Assembly (NCBI GenBank): GCA_022925895.1
Contig: JAKSYS010000802.1
Span: 1 to 24,271, forward strand
Origin: Fragilaria crotonensis
Taxonomy: Eukaryota > Bacillariophyta > Fragilariophyceae > Fragilariales > Fragilariaceae
Reading direction: 5' to 3'
DNA length: 24,271 bases
Below are positions 1 through 10,721 of this stretch, in pieces; position 1 is the first letter of the stretch; every line of letters starts with the position of its first letter. The notes below the pieces were generated by a model, which was given only the letters and a program-made list of their open reading frames with translations, was not told the DNA's origin and did no database searches. Both the position numbers and the translations under genes were made by a program.

Positions 1-140
1 TATACGCTGACAGTTGCGCCGCTCACGCGCCGTTATTCAGTCGTAAACTGGATTGTCGAAAGGATTGGTTGACTACGACCGACCAAAAGACTCACAATGA
101 ATACTCGTTCGCCCCCCTCGAACGTGTCTGCTGTTCGATC

Positions 141-3100
141 ATGGAAGACTCTAGCAGCACGTCTGGGAAACGAGCCATCCGAGACGAAACCGATGATGCC
201 CAGGCTGATGGTCCAAAAAGAAGTTTGACGTACAGTCTCTCAAAGATTGACATGAACAGAATAACTAAGCTTTCGCTCGAAGCCATTTTTCATCCCAAGT
301 TTGAGAATGAAAATCGAGAATTGCAGTCCATTCGAAAGGAAATGAAGGATAAGGTGAGCAATCATGCAGGATATTTGGAAGTGTCACTCAAGCACTCGGG
401 TAATCTGTTGTTATGGAGCGGGGGTCAACGCTACTTCAGCAAGAACTCAACCAACAACGCATTTACCTATGTCGGAGAGGTCTTGCTGCGTCAGCATTTT
501 CACCGTTCATGGTACATGTGTCCAGAGAGTAATAGTGGCGATGCTGCTTATCAAGAGTGCAGTCATTACGTCGAGAAACATCGCTTGACGCTGGCGTTTG
601 AATCAGTTACGTCAGTCCTCGGCCATCATGGAGATCTTCCAAAGAAGGATTTTTTGATTTTGACCGCGGTAGCTCAGAAGGCAACGCAACGATTCTTCAC
701 TACTCTTGAAATTCTGGAGCTGGCGCATCGTTTTCGACTTCCTCACAACGATGTGTGGGTCTATTCAACATCTGAGTCTGTGGACATGCTCTTTCACCTC
801 TACGATTCGACACGCGAAACTGGACTGGCAGAAGACACGGTGGCGGCTCTCAGCGCATCTGCTAACGCGCATGTATCAAGCATGTATCCTCACGCTCACT
901 TTCAGGGAAACATTCTCGAAGGTATCGTGATTCGATACGTTGCATACAAGGAGGGCGAACAAGAGCGACAAATCAAACTCCTTCAAAAACGTGAACGTGT
1001 TGCGCTTGACATTCTTCGGAAGGTTCCGATCGACAGACCCATGTGCTTTGAGCTGTCCATAAACAGTGACTCCAAGCTTCTTTCGCTTGATATCCGCCAA
1101 GCTTTTCGTAATTGCGTCGCACACGGATTCGACAACGATTTGATTGTCCGGTTGGGCGATGCTGTCTCAAATGTCTTGCACGACGCAGATACCTATCGAA
1201 GGACCACCACGAAACACGTTCCCACCGATTGGAGCATTCCAGAGCTGGCCAAGACACTTCTCGAAAAGTCTGGCATTGATCAAGAGACCGTTCGGATCGC
1301 CAAATTAATCGTTAAGTTGGACGAGCAGAACGCGACGGTTCGCTATGGCGTCGTCCGGGAAGATGATCGGCGATGGTTGTGTACTCTTCATGTGTTGCAC
1401 GATAAGACCTTCAGTAAGTTTCAAAAGGAGATGCAGCCTGGCGATATGCATCTGTTCCGTGGGTTTTCCATTGAGTTGGGACTCGACGATATTGATGGCG
1501 ACGCCACCATGACGTCTGCATCCGACGATACCGAACGCATGCATGTTGATGACTCAGGAGATGCCCGTATCATGCTGAAAATGAAGTTCCTTCCATACAT
1601 GGTTCGCACATTCTGCTGTCGCAATGGTCTGATTATTTTAGCCAAAGATGGACCGTCGGGCTTTGCGAATTATACGTGGAAGCAAATGACATCGTGGGGT
1701 ATATCCGACCAAGCCAAGGCCATCTGGCAACGTTTCTTTCGTGCATGGGGCGAATACGCTCATGATTGTATCCATAACGTTCCTCGGGATTATATTGACA
1801 AGACGTTGCCGCCCATGAGAGCCGATTTTTACTTGAATCATTTGGAACACTTCGTCCCACTTTACGAGAACGGTACTATCAAATGCAGCGGCGACAGAGA
1901 CTCACGCGTTGCCGCATTCCGAGGAATTGTGGTGGTGGTTGCTATTTTAAAAGATACAGCAAAGCAAGTCGCAAAGTTCGTCTCGCAAGAGCTCGGTGGA
2001 GTCCAGATGTTTGACTCAATCGAGGATCGCAAAGCGTTTCAAGCGGCCATCGGAGCCGCGAGAGGTGGTGGCCTAGTTGTCAGTGCCACGATCAGCGACG
2101 TTCAGCACATGCGCAGCCGAATTGCAGACAAATTTGATGTCATCCTCTTCGGTTGTGACGAGAAGTCCATTGAGGCTTGTGCACATTCCAATGAGAAGCA
2201 ATTGATTGGAACGCCCGATCCCGACGAGAAGTCGATTGACACTTCTGTGTCCTCCTATCAGAAAAAATTGATGGGATTGGCAAGTCGTTGGCAGAGGCTT
2301 CATTGTGCCGCTATGGTCATCCACGTTACGCCGTCATCACTGCGGGAAGCTCATGATGGCGTTCTACCCTTTCAACCAAGCTACGAATTGAAGAAAGCAG
2401 TGGTGCAGCTTGAGAACCTGTCGCGTGAAAGTCAAGCTAAGGACGTCAGACAAGGACTTCTAGTTTTCTTTCCGGGGATACCAGGTTGCGGCAAATCGAC
2501 CTTAAGCGGCGCGGCATCGCAACGATTGTTGATTAACTTTCTTGAGACGTTTCAGGTCGAAGAACAGCCGCAGTATCCACGTCGAGAACTTATTGTTGCG
2601 GTTGGTGACCGTGTGAAGGGGAAATACTGGAAGCAGGTAGAGAAGCTGCGAAACAAACAACCAGCTAGTGTATTGATTGCCGACAAGAATGCTCCTCGGT
2701 CTGTCTGGTCTGCGGTCGGGGTCTCTGCTGGAAACGGTCTAGTTGTGCCAGTGCTACCTGACAGCAGCGCTCTGCACGACGCGAATTGTAGGAACTCGGG
2801 ATTCGAAGGGACACCTGGATCTCAAGGTCTCTCACTTCTATCCATTCTCTTTACAATATCTCGCTGTTTGCATGGCTCGTGTGATGGCGCGTCCTGCCAA
2901 ATCACATGAAGGGGGTCTCGACTGTCTCGTAGACCAAGTTTGCTTAGTGGTTACATCGTTCTTCGGCTTTTACCGTTTTGTCAGTGCTGACAACTTCATG
3001 GATTCTGTTCAGTCAATGGTGGCGAAGTCAGGCTCGATGTGCTCCAGTAGACCGATCGAAGTGCCTTTCTTTTGCAGAGACGACGTACCTGATCTTCCAG

Positions 3101-3867
3101 AAGAATTGTCGGATGTGCTGACCGAAGCTCTACAGCTTCAATATGGTCTCGAGCTCGCGCATAAGAACTCCACAGCCCCGCAAGACAAAAATGCTGCTCT
3201 CCAAGCGCTCGAAGGCAGGCTACGTGGTATGATAAAAAAACATGGGGCTTTGCTTCTCGGGATGACGGCTAGTGAAGCCGAGACACGGTCTGCTTTTGTT
3301 GATCAACTTATTGCTCACGTCAAGTCTTTGCACGACGAGCAAAGCCAGGAGCCAACATCTGTCAAGTTACCTTTAATCAGACTTGTTGCGATTGACGTGT
3401 GCGTGGAAAGGCTCTTTGACGAGCTCAAAGCAGTCGCGTGTGTGGAGAATGACTTCTCGCGAGCCCTCGATTCAAGTGGGCTTGACCTGGATCATGCCCA
3501 ATTCGGTCCACAGGCTGGTTTTGAACGACTACCACATGTGACACTCGCACATCCTTCCAATCTATCTCAGCATGAGATCCGATCGAAGTTTGACCAGCTC
3601 CTGGGGAAAACGGTCAGCCTTTCCGTCACGGGAATGCTTTGGAGTGAGCGCATAGCAGCGCTCGCCGTCAAAGTTGATGCAACAAGTGGTGATGGCATGA
3701 CTGTTCCGGAAAGTTGCAATGATTTTGTCCATATCACACTTTGGAGGAAAGGGGTCCAAGCAGTTGAGTCGAATCACCTTCCTGCACTTGTGGCCAAAGG
3801 TGATGCCTTTGAGGTTTTTTTCGAGGCTCCATTTGTAATTGAGGGAACTCTTTCCTATTGGACATGA
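141..3867 (+). CDS. Plant-type tRNA ligase (ligase-kinase-cyclic phosphodiesterase), one frame break
   Basis: It should heal and seal tRNA exon halves after intron removal, by opening the 2',3'-cyclic phosphate, phosphorylating the 5' end and ligating. The N-terminal adenylyltransferase carries the nucleotidyl lysine motif KHSG (Lys codon 390-392, residue 84). It is followed by a conserved SxELVT-like segment near 590-620 and an MKFLPYMVRTF segment near 1580. A kinase P-loop GIPGCGKST lies at 2475-2501, followed by GDRVKGKYW and ADKNAP. The C-terminal phosphodiesterase has both HxT motifs, HVTLAH (3535) and HITLW (3730). The architecture and many segments match plant RNL. At about 1,240 codons it is longer than plant RNL (about 1,100), largely through an extra ligase-kinase linker at about 1915-2300. 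The ATG at 141 is chosen because the frame upstream has only a TTG at 69. The frame changes once between about 2775 and 2800 (apparent one-base insertion), yet homology continues across it, so sequencing error is more likely than gene loss. Confidence 0.88.
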
Positions 3868-4218
3868 CAGATGTTAAAAATCCATATACTTGTGAGCATG
3901 ATTTCGCGCTGTGCTTCCGTCGTTGGAGACGTATCTCCATACAAGCTTAAAAGGTGCGAACACATGTGGTAGACTTAGACTTTTCTGAAACGAGGGCTTT
4001 GTGTATTCTGTACACTGTATACTCTCCCCACCCCGGGATATCCTGTGAAGGGCACGTTCGCGCGTCTCGTCCCTCCATCCGATGAAAAGCAGTCTTGATT
4101 CCTGGGCAGGACATCATGAGAATCGACACTCTACTAGACTCTATGGAGACCAGAAGTCTGACATGTTAGAAAGGATGTTGCTTATGGTGGCGATCTAGCT
4201 TATTTCCAAGTACCAGGT

Positions 4219-4236
4219 ACTACTACCGGTAGTAGT
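4219..4236. repeat. 18-base perfect palindrome ACTACTACCGGTAGTAGT
   Basis: The sequence equals its own reverse complement over 18 bases. Its 14-base core TACTACCGGTAGTA recurs at 4891-4904. Shorter CTACCGGTAG cores occur near 11535 and 15656. It is the longest of many palindromes in this spacer. Confidence 0.9.
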
Positions 4237-4890
4237 CCAGAACAGATTTGTTGCTCGAACGCACTTTTCACATTACACATCTGATCAATTTCAGATTTCA
4301 GGTTATTCAGTACCAGGTACAGTACATACCGACCCAGGTGCAAGTATGAATATGTCTCTATAGTTGTCCTATGCCTTCATGTCGTGCTACTACTACTCTA
4401 GTAGAGTTGGTATTACTAGTACACTTTTACCGGTAGTATACTCGAGTACTTGTATGTAGTACAAGTAGGAATGCAGTCCAATGAAACAGTGTACTACGTA
4501 TGTACAGTACACGATAAGTAGTACTACAGTACTCGAGTACCATACAGTAATCCGTACTGGAGTATTCCGTAGTATGAGTACTCGTAGTGGACAATCCGGA
4601 GTACAGTACCACTGTACCTACAATCATGCGTAAAAAAAGAGTACTGGAGACTGGAGTACTCCAGTACGTTTGCATACCCCCGTACCCACTACCTGGTACT
4701 GTGTATAACAATAGAGTATATGCGAGGTCAGGATTCTGGATTCAGTACAAGTACAAGTACTTGTACCCCGGCTAGCGGCTACATGTATCATACATAGCGG
4801 GTAGACAGCTTCCGTTTATCCCTACTGCTGTACTTGTATCAGGTATGTCATACATACAAGTATCAGGAACTCGGAGTACTGGTACTGGAG

Positions 4891-4904
4891 TACTACCGGT
4901 AGTA
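4891..4904. repeat. Second copy of TACTACCGGTAGTA palindrome
   Basis: A 14-base perfect palindrome identical to the core of the one at 4219-4236, 136 bases upstream of the chosen kinase start. The repeated core suggests a dispersed motif and not a chance palindrome. Confidence 0.85.
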
Positions 4905-5039
4905 TGAACACTTGCTCAACGCCACGATTGCAGCTCGCACATGGTTGTCCGCCAGAGGCCATGGATCACAAGCAAAGTGGACGGTCGCCCACCTGGATGT
5001 GCTTGCCCTGCATATATAGCTCAATCAACTAGGTGCGAG

Positions 5040-7096
5040 ATGGAATCAGTCTCCAGGATACCGACGAGTGGAAGCCAGGACAGCGCCCAAATTGAGGCGA
5101 TGAACGCGCCGTTCTTGCACCAGAACCTTATGTTGGAACGCAGAGATTGCGATCCGATGATTTACTACGAATTAGTAACCATTCTGGGGGAGGGATCCAT
5201 GGGATCTGTCAGCAAAGTTAAAAAGCGTGATAGAAGCAGCTCAGCTCGACCAGGATTCCTCCAAAGGCATGGGATGTATCTTCTTGCCATATTCTCTCGC
5301 TTTTTGATTGCTGTTTCGACGACGATGACGAAAACGAACACCATCAATCTCATCCACGAGATCTCCTTGTGCCTCTCAATTCGCACAGCTTCAAGCACGA
5401 TAGTACAAGTAGCTTGTACTCCGGGACAGACGATTCCGTAATCCGTCAAGAAGATTTGTCCTCCATGATTCGATTTGGCCGCCAAGATTCATTCTTTGCA
5501 CTCAAGTCCATTCATTTATCTATGACAAGAAATCCCACGTTGACAGAGGAGCTCAAGAATGAAGTGGAGATACTTCAAAACGTTAGATCACCCGGTGAGT
5601 GTGTCAGGTCGTGTCGTTGATTCCTGGCTGTACTTGACCATCTGACGTATCGTCCCAAAAAAGAATATTGTAAGACCTGTCGAAACCTTTGAGTACAGAC
5701 ATTCACTCTATCTGGTGATGGAGCTCTGTTCGGGTGGAGATTTATACGCACGAGACCCCTACAGCGAAGACGATGCTGCGCGTATCGTCCAATCCATCAT
5801 TAACGCTGTTGCCTACATGCACAGACAAGGAATCTCCCATCGAGATTTGAAGTACGAGAATGTCATGTTCGCCTCGACCCATCCGATGGCAGACGTCAAA
5901 ATCATTGACTTTGGTCTGTCGAAGAAATATCGAATGACCGGGGAAGACTTCATGAACGACGCCGTTGGTACAATTTACAGTATGAGTCCCGAGGTGTTGC
6001 GAGGAAACTATACCAAGCAGGCAGATCTTTGGTCTTGTGGTGTTTTGTCGTTTATGTTGCTTTCCAGCACAATGCCATTTTATGGAAAGTCACGCGATGT
6101 AGTCATCAGGCGCATTGTGAGAGGAAAGTTTGAGTTTAGGAGCCCGCGGTGGAATGCTGTGTCGGATGATGCCAAACGCTTCGTCGCGTCACTCTTGCGT
6201 GTCGACGCTCAGCATCGACCCACAGCAGAAGATGCAGCGCGTGATCAATGGCTCTTGACTGCAAACAAGCCCGGTGGCCGTCACCGAAAATGTACCAGCT
6301 CGAACATTCCTGAAACCATGGATAGCGTTCAGGCATCTATTGAGAATTTTGCTAATCACAGCAGGCTGAAAAAGTTGGCTTTGATGGTGATCGCGCATCG
6401 TTCCACGAACGACGAGATCGGCTTTATTCGTCGAATGTTCAAAAAGTATGATGATAACCAGGGATATTTCACACTCGAGGGCTTCAAGAACGCATTGTGC
6501 GATTATCTGTACACCGACGATGAGATTGAAAGAATATTTAGAGGCATGGACATTGATGGAAGTGGCACGGTTCACTATTTTGAGTTTCTCGCTGCCTCTA
6601 TGGAAGCACATGGCTTCATCAACGAGCAGCAGTTAGCTGATGCCTTTGATAGGTTAGATGTGGATGGCAGCGGGACAATCTCAGTGAATGACCTCGAAAA
6701 TTCCTGGGAAGTGAGGTTTCCGACGCGTCAATCGACAGAATTATTGACGAAGAGGACATGGACGCTGATCGGCAGGTTGATTATAAAGAATTTATCCAGA
6801 TGTGGGACATTGAATCTGATTCCCTGCGACAAAGGACACTACAAACAGTGGCCCGTCGTCGTATCAAGCAGAATCCTCCTCATCCATCCAGAGGACGGAG
6901 TCTTTCGTTCGGAGTCATAAAAGAGGACTTTTGTGGTAATGCTGTAGAATCCGACACTATACTCGATGGTGATGAATTCGAAGACGAAGACGGCGATGTT
7001 AGTTTTGGCGTCCAGAAAGCCATTTCAATCAGAAGAGCATCGCCAATAAGCCCCATATCCACATTTCGAACAAAAATGGACTGCGCCGACATCTAA
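5040..7096 (+). CDS. Calcium-dependent protein kinase (CDPK) with EF hands
   Basis: A Ser/Thr kinase joined to a calmodulin-like domain, expected to be switched on by Ca2+. The glycine loop GEGSMGSV is at 5187. The ATP-binding Lys is in FALKS (codon 5504-5506), the catalytic HRDLKYEN near 5838, DFG at 5907 and SPEVLRG near 5985. Four EF-hand units follow: a degenerate first loop (about 6447-6485, lacking Asp at position 1 and Glu at 12), canonical DIDGSGT (6549) and DVDGSGT (6657), and DMDADRQVDY (6755). The tail to the TAA at 7094 is low-complexity. An Asp-rich insert lies inside the N-lobe at about 5300-5400, as in other diatom CDPKs. The frame changes near 5260 (after AAA) and near 6703 (CC where CCC would restore the EF3-EF4 linker). 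One intron is likely near 5595-5663. ATG 5040 is preferred over ATG 4941 because the upstream frame runs into repeat-rich sequence, but this is uncertain. Confidence 0.88.
5595..5663 (+). other. Likely spliceosomal intron in the CDPK gene
   Basis: A consensus donor GTGAGTGTG follows the codons for VRSP. An AAG acceptor precedes AATATTGTAAGA, which encodes NIVRP, the expected continuation of the kinase N-lobe. The 69-base length leaves the reading frame off by one base, so either a base is missing here or another donor (GTCAGG at 5603) is used. Confidence 0.6.
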
Positions 7097-7171
7097 GCTT
7101 GATGTTTGCACGCTTCGACCGCACTTGAGCATATCTCAGTATGCAATACAACCGCCCCTTAGTTCGACTTT

Positions 7172-8191
7172 TCAATCGACTGCCTCTGGGTCCCCTTCCT
7201 GTCCCTCGACCGGCTGGTTGGGTTCCTCGGCTTGTCGTTCTAGTTTTCGTCGTTTGACTTGTTTGCTAGAAAAGGGTTTGTGAAAGGCGTCCCATAGTCG
7301 CTTCACCTTTTTCTCCCCCAGTCCTGGGCAGAGTGATAGTTCGTCCTCAGACGCGGCCGCGATTTGTTTCACCGAACTGAATTGCGCCAACAACTGTGCC
7401 GAATCGGTTTTGTTGACGCTTCGGACTGTCGACAAAAAGTCAGCCACTTGGTCGACAAAATTAGTTTGTTCTCGTTTCTGAATAGATGAGGCATCCTTGC
7501 CATCGAAGGCCTTATAAGTCTCCAAGTATCGAGCGGCCTCTTCTTCGGACCACGCCAAGATTAAGGAAAAGTTATGAACTACAGCCAAGCGGTTCAAGAA
7601 GAGCAAGACATTGGCATTGTCATCGACATCGACCAAGACGAGAAGAATTCTGAGCTTGAAATCAGTCTTGAGTTCGGAAATGCGATGGTGTATGTAGTTT
7701 GGAAATAGTGCGTGATACTTCATGGACAAGAAAAGTGCACATCGTTGACTACTCATGATGTAATCAGGTAGCATCTTTGAGTAAGCAAAAGGCACATTGC
7801 GGATAAACTTGAGGATTCCGTTACCTCGCTGCTTGGTTGAGACGTACAATACGTGCGGTTGGAGGAGAGCATGATTCTCGCGGGCGTCCAGTCGTTCGGC
7901 TTCATCGCGAGCAGCCAGAGTATCGAAGGAGCGCTGTTCGGCTCGCGCCGGAGCGTCGGTATCCAATTCACTTCCATCCTGTACACTTCCTATTTCGTTG
8001 AGAAAGTGAGCAGTGTCATCTATCGAAGAAAAGGCTTGACTGAAGGTGGCAGCGCCGAGTGGCATAACTGGAATTTCGGGATTCAGTGAAGTCCATGACG
8101 TGGAGCTAGGTTGATCGCCACCTTGGTTTTGACTCCTCTTCTTCGAGTATGGATTGGCTATCCTTGGAGCTCCAGAGGAATGGGTGCTCAT
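7172..8191 (-). CDS. ERCC1: ERCC1/RAD10 subunit of the XPF-ERCC1 repair nuclease
   Basis: The non-catalytic partner of XPF in the structure-specific endonuclease that cuts 5' of DNA damage in nucleotide excision repair and in crosslink repair. It acts in the nucleus. Counting from the ATG at 8191 the protein has 339 residues. The central nuclease-like domain (about 113-235) contains QRGNGILKFIRNVPF, PDYIM and CALFLSMKYH. Further on come LILAWSEEEAARYLETYKAF and a C-terminal helix-hairpin-helix pair (about 258-310) with VNKTDS and LSLCPGLGEKKVKRLWDAF. These match animal ERCC1 almost motif for motif. The N terminus is unconserved, and an acidic tail of about 25 residues follows the hairpins. 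A GTG 39 bases upstream is in frame, but the ATG is the better start. The gene is intact with no visible intron. It converges on the CDPK gene, with only 75 bases between the stop codons. Confidence 0.96.
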   Translation of the reverse strand: MSTHSSGAPRIANPYSKKRSQNQGGDQPSSTSWTSLNPEIPVMPLGAATFSQAFSSIDDTAHFLNEIGSVQDGSELDTDAPARAEQRSFDTLAARDEAERLDARENHALLQPHVLYVSTKQRGNGILKFIRNVPFAYSKMLPDYIMSSQRCALFLSMKYHALFPNYIHHRISELKTDFKLRILLVLVDVDDNANVLLFLNRLAVVHNFSLILAWSEEEAARYLETYKAFDGKDASSIQKREQTNFVDQVADFLSTVRSVNKTDSAQLLAQFSSVKQIAAASEDELSLCPGLGEKKVKRLWDAFHKPFSSKQVKRRKLERQAEEPNQPVEGQEGDPEAVD

Positions 8192-9029
8192 AGTGTTTTG
8201 CCAGCCTTCACATTCATGTGGACCTACCACGATTTGACTCCCTGCTGTCTTTCAAACGGTGTGCTCTTTCCTTCATGGCGATTGCAAGCAAGTACTTGTA
8301 TACTATGGTAGAGCTTCTTCCGATTTGGGTACTCACTACTCACTACTCACACGTCCGGTATCCAGTACCAGTATCCCACTGTCGACAGCTACAGTACATG
8401 CACCGAATTATTTGGACATCACGACATCACCATCAAACATTTTGCCAACTCAGTCCTAAGCAAGTAGATTCTCTCAAGAGCTATGCACTCTAGCATGTCT
8501 ATTATTTAATCAGGCGAGGTCTCGGTCTTCCGCCTGATCTTCCTCAAGTTTTGTGGCCCGTGTGCCGCACTGGAGCCTGAGTTTCTCCCACAGTAAGCAG
8601 AACTTCATATTGCCGGTGTCAATTGCTACATTTAGCTTGCCACCATGTCATCCCGCGCTTATGAACATGTGAAGTCCAATGATGCATTAGGGCTTCATAT
8701 AGCATCACAAAACTCAAACTACGCAAGTGAACGGAATTCAGTGCCGTTTTGCGTTGCCTTTGGTTGCGAGATAAGATCTGGCAGATAATGAAAGGCATGT
8801 GGTAGTGTAAAGTGGTGGTGGTAGGAAGCAGGGAGTCCTCTTAGCAAATGGAGATGTGATGGCAGCTTCCCTCTATTCAAAGACTGGAGGTGTCAACTCC
8901 ACTGGCGCGAATCTTGGATAATGATGGGTCATTGGTGCGGTAGTGTGTAGTGGCAAGTGAGAATCGTTGGTCAGCAGGCACAAAATGATGGTGCAAGGTC
9001 CATCACCAAAAGGAAAAAGAAGAACTTAC
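8192..9029. other. Spacer with ERCC1 promoter side and an unresolved 3' gene end
   Basis: The part next to ERCC1 (8192-8460) carries more GTAC words (for example CAAGTACTTG near 8290) and should hold its promoter. The part from 8460 to 9029 begins, on the minus strand, with a GTAAGT splice donor (9029-9024) belonging to the gene upstream, so some of it should be intron and terminal exon. Two short open stretches on the minus strand were considered as that exon, about 8622-8510 ending in TGA and about 8800-8620. Neither resembles a family I know, so no exon is called. Confidence 0.5.
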
Positions 9030-9609
9030 CATTTCATTGACATCCCTCACGACGGCTTTGTCGGAGTCGAACTCGAGCTGCAATAACTCGAAACGACGAG
9101 TTTTGGGGTCCATGAGGAGCAAGATAACCTGAAGAGCAAGCTGATTCATCATATTGTCATCATCTGTCATGAAGGATGGTTCATCACCTTCCCCTTCGTC
9201 AATATCATGGATATCCTGCTCTGCATCAGGTGGCAACTGATGAGGGGACTGCCGGTAGCGGACCGATGGCGGATTGGTTCTCGACATCCACCCCATAAAT
9301 GGTATCTTGTTCATCGCCTTCGAGAGGGCTCTGGGTGACAGGCGGGGTTTTCCCAGCCGCAACGGCTGCAGCGTGCTCGGCTTCTTTCTTAGCTTTGCGC
9401 TCGCGACGAGATTCGCCAGTCAGCAAGCCCCGGATAAGTCTGAGCTTCTTGGTCTTCACTTTCCTTCCCGCATTCGGGGATGAAGGAACGCTGCCCGCAT
9501 CGGTCTTTCTTGATAAATTCTTCAGGAAAGGCAGGTCAAGTGCGTTTGCGAAGCCCTTTCTGTTATCTTCCTTGCTTGGCACAGGCGTGGATGTGGATAT
9601 TGTTAATGG
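9030..9609 (-). CDS. Partial gene, diatom protein of unknown function
   Basis: The reading frame opens directly after the TAG of the upstream gene, with no ATG before PVPSKEDN; the true start is missing, non-AUG or altered. The first part is basic and low-complexity (Lys/Arg-rich, with RRERKAKKEAEH near 9410). The second part is acidic (DIDEGEGDE near 9190) and then enters a well-structured segment, LALQVILLLMDPKTRRFELL followed by QLEFDSDKAVVRDVNEM. I associate this with a recurrent diatom protein family of no known function, from memory only. The frame changes once between about 9230 and 9290. The exon ends at a phase-0 GTAAGT donor (9029-9024), and the rest of the conserved domain was not found downstream. 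The gene could be truncated, or it could be a continuation of the cyclic-nucleotide-like gene interrupted by a stop. Confidence 0.5.
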
Positions 9610-10721
9610 CTACGTGTTGAGCTCATGTGGGAGACCAGACGGTTCCTCTACCTCTGGCATCAGATGCATCTGTGGTTTGGGCTCTGACTTACTGCGCAGC
9701 AAAAGCCCAACTTTTCGTTGTAGACTTTTCAGTAGCAACTGCCGAATGGAGTTGGCCAGATGTTCGTCATGCTCCATAAGCTCGTAGAGTGCATCTGCCT
9801 CAATGCGCATCAACGTAGCCCCTTTTTGACCCACTCGAAAAGTGGCCATCGGGTATTTGATTATTTCAACATCAGAGTCAATTTTCTTCTTCTGTTTCAT
9901 ATCCAAACTGTACAAGAATTTCATGTCAGATAAGAGCCCGACGGCAGATGGATCGTCAATGGACTTTCCGTTGTGTCTTTCGATATGCGTCCACAAGTTA
10001 CCTTCGTAGGCCCCCGTCACATCTCCCTCGTACAGCCAGTAGAGGTGAACCGTCTCATCGGCTAGCGGGTCTTCGTTTTCACACACCACTTGTGAGCCTG
10101 GATCCAACACTACCCAATCAATGCAAGTTGCCACCATGGAACGAAACTGAATGGGGTTGACTCCGACCGGTTTAAAAAGCTGTTCAAAGACATGATCATC
10201 CAGTTTTGATGTTTTGGTGGAGACCGCTTTGAGGTAGGGAATCAATGAACGCCAAGCTAGGACTGCTGACAGACCAAGTAGAGGCAGCTGGAAGAATAAT
10301 TCATCCTTGACAATCAATTTATCGGGGAGGTAGTCAGATTCCATGGCAAATATTCGCCCTATCAGCATCGACAACCGAAAGACGAGTGTTGGTGCCCCCA
10401 CCAGCGGTGTTATGTCCGTCAAAACATGGGATATATCACCTAGAAGTTCCGCCTCCATTTGGGTGTTGGTGTCCAACGTAAGGAAATTAGAGGCGTACTG
10501 CGCGATCTCGGCTCCTCGTGTGCCAAAGGCAGCAACTGTAGCGGGTTCGAGGCCCGGGGCAAGAGGACAGATTGTGTCAGTGGTGACGAAGCGATGCGTC
10601 GTGATTTGGCCCTTCCTGTCGTGGTGGAAGGACCTTGTCGGCTGGTGAATGGTGATGATCTGAATGCTTTACAAACAAATATTGGGAAGTAGAGAACAAC
10701 GATGAGCGTCGCTGTTGGCAT
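9610..10721 (-). CDS. Predicted plastid protein with cyclic-nucleotide-binding-like domain
   Basis: The ATG at 10721 starts a hydrophobic signal peptide (LIVVLYFPIFV). It ends in CKAFRSS, a fair match to the diatom Ala-Phe plastid cleavage motif. A Ser/Thr/Arg-rich transit-like stretch with almost no acidic residues follows. The mature part contains FEQLFKPVGVNPIQFRSMVA near 10175, then WVVLDPGSQVVCENE, LYWLYEGDV and a closing ATFRVGQKGATLMRIEADA. Together these give the order of a cNMP-binding beta roll as in CNB and Popeye domains. The phosphate-binding cassette of true cAMP sensors is not evident, so ligand binding is uncertain. A hydrophobic stretch near 10210-10260 may be a membrane segment. 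The frame changes once near 10560, next to CCCCGGG, with one base apparently missing. The protein would be about 370 residues. No specific function is assigned. Confidence 0.6.

Larger units (their letters stand above)
3868..5039. other. Gene-free spacer dense in GTAC-centred palindromes
   Basis: No credible coding segment is visible in these 1.17 kb. From about 4200 to 4910 the sequence is saturated with GTAC, AGTACT, CCAGTAC and CTACCGGTAG words that form short perfect palindromes. Examples are an 18-base one at 4219-4236 and a 14-base CTGGAGTACTCCAG near 4652. The spacer must hold the 3' end of the tRNA ligase gene and the promoter of the downstream kinase. No TATA box or other promoter element could be assigned with confidence. 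Confidence 0.7.

Noticed and set aside
3947-4129. Short minus-strand gene after the tRNA ligase
   Set aside because: 60 codons with no motif, no partner and no conserved composition.
4427-4775. Open frames in the GTAC-rich spacer
   Set aside because: Products are Tyr/Ser/Thr-rich repeats generated by the palindromes and occur on both strands.
8510-8622. Terminal exon of the 9030-9609 gene
   Set aside because: Open and protein-like, but no acceptor with a pyrimidine tract and no family match, so it is not called as a feature.
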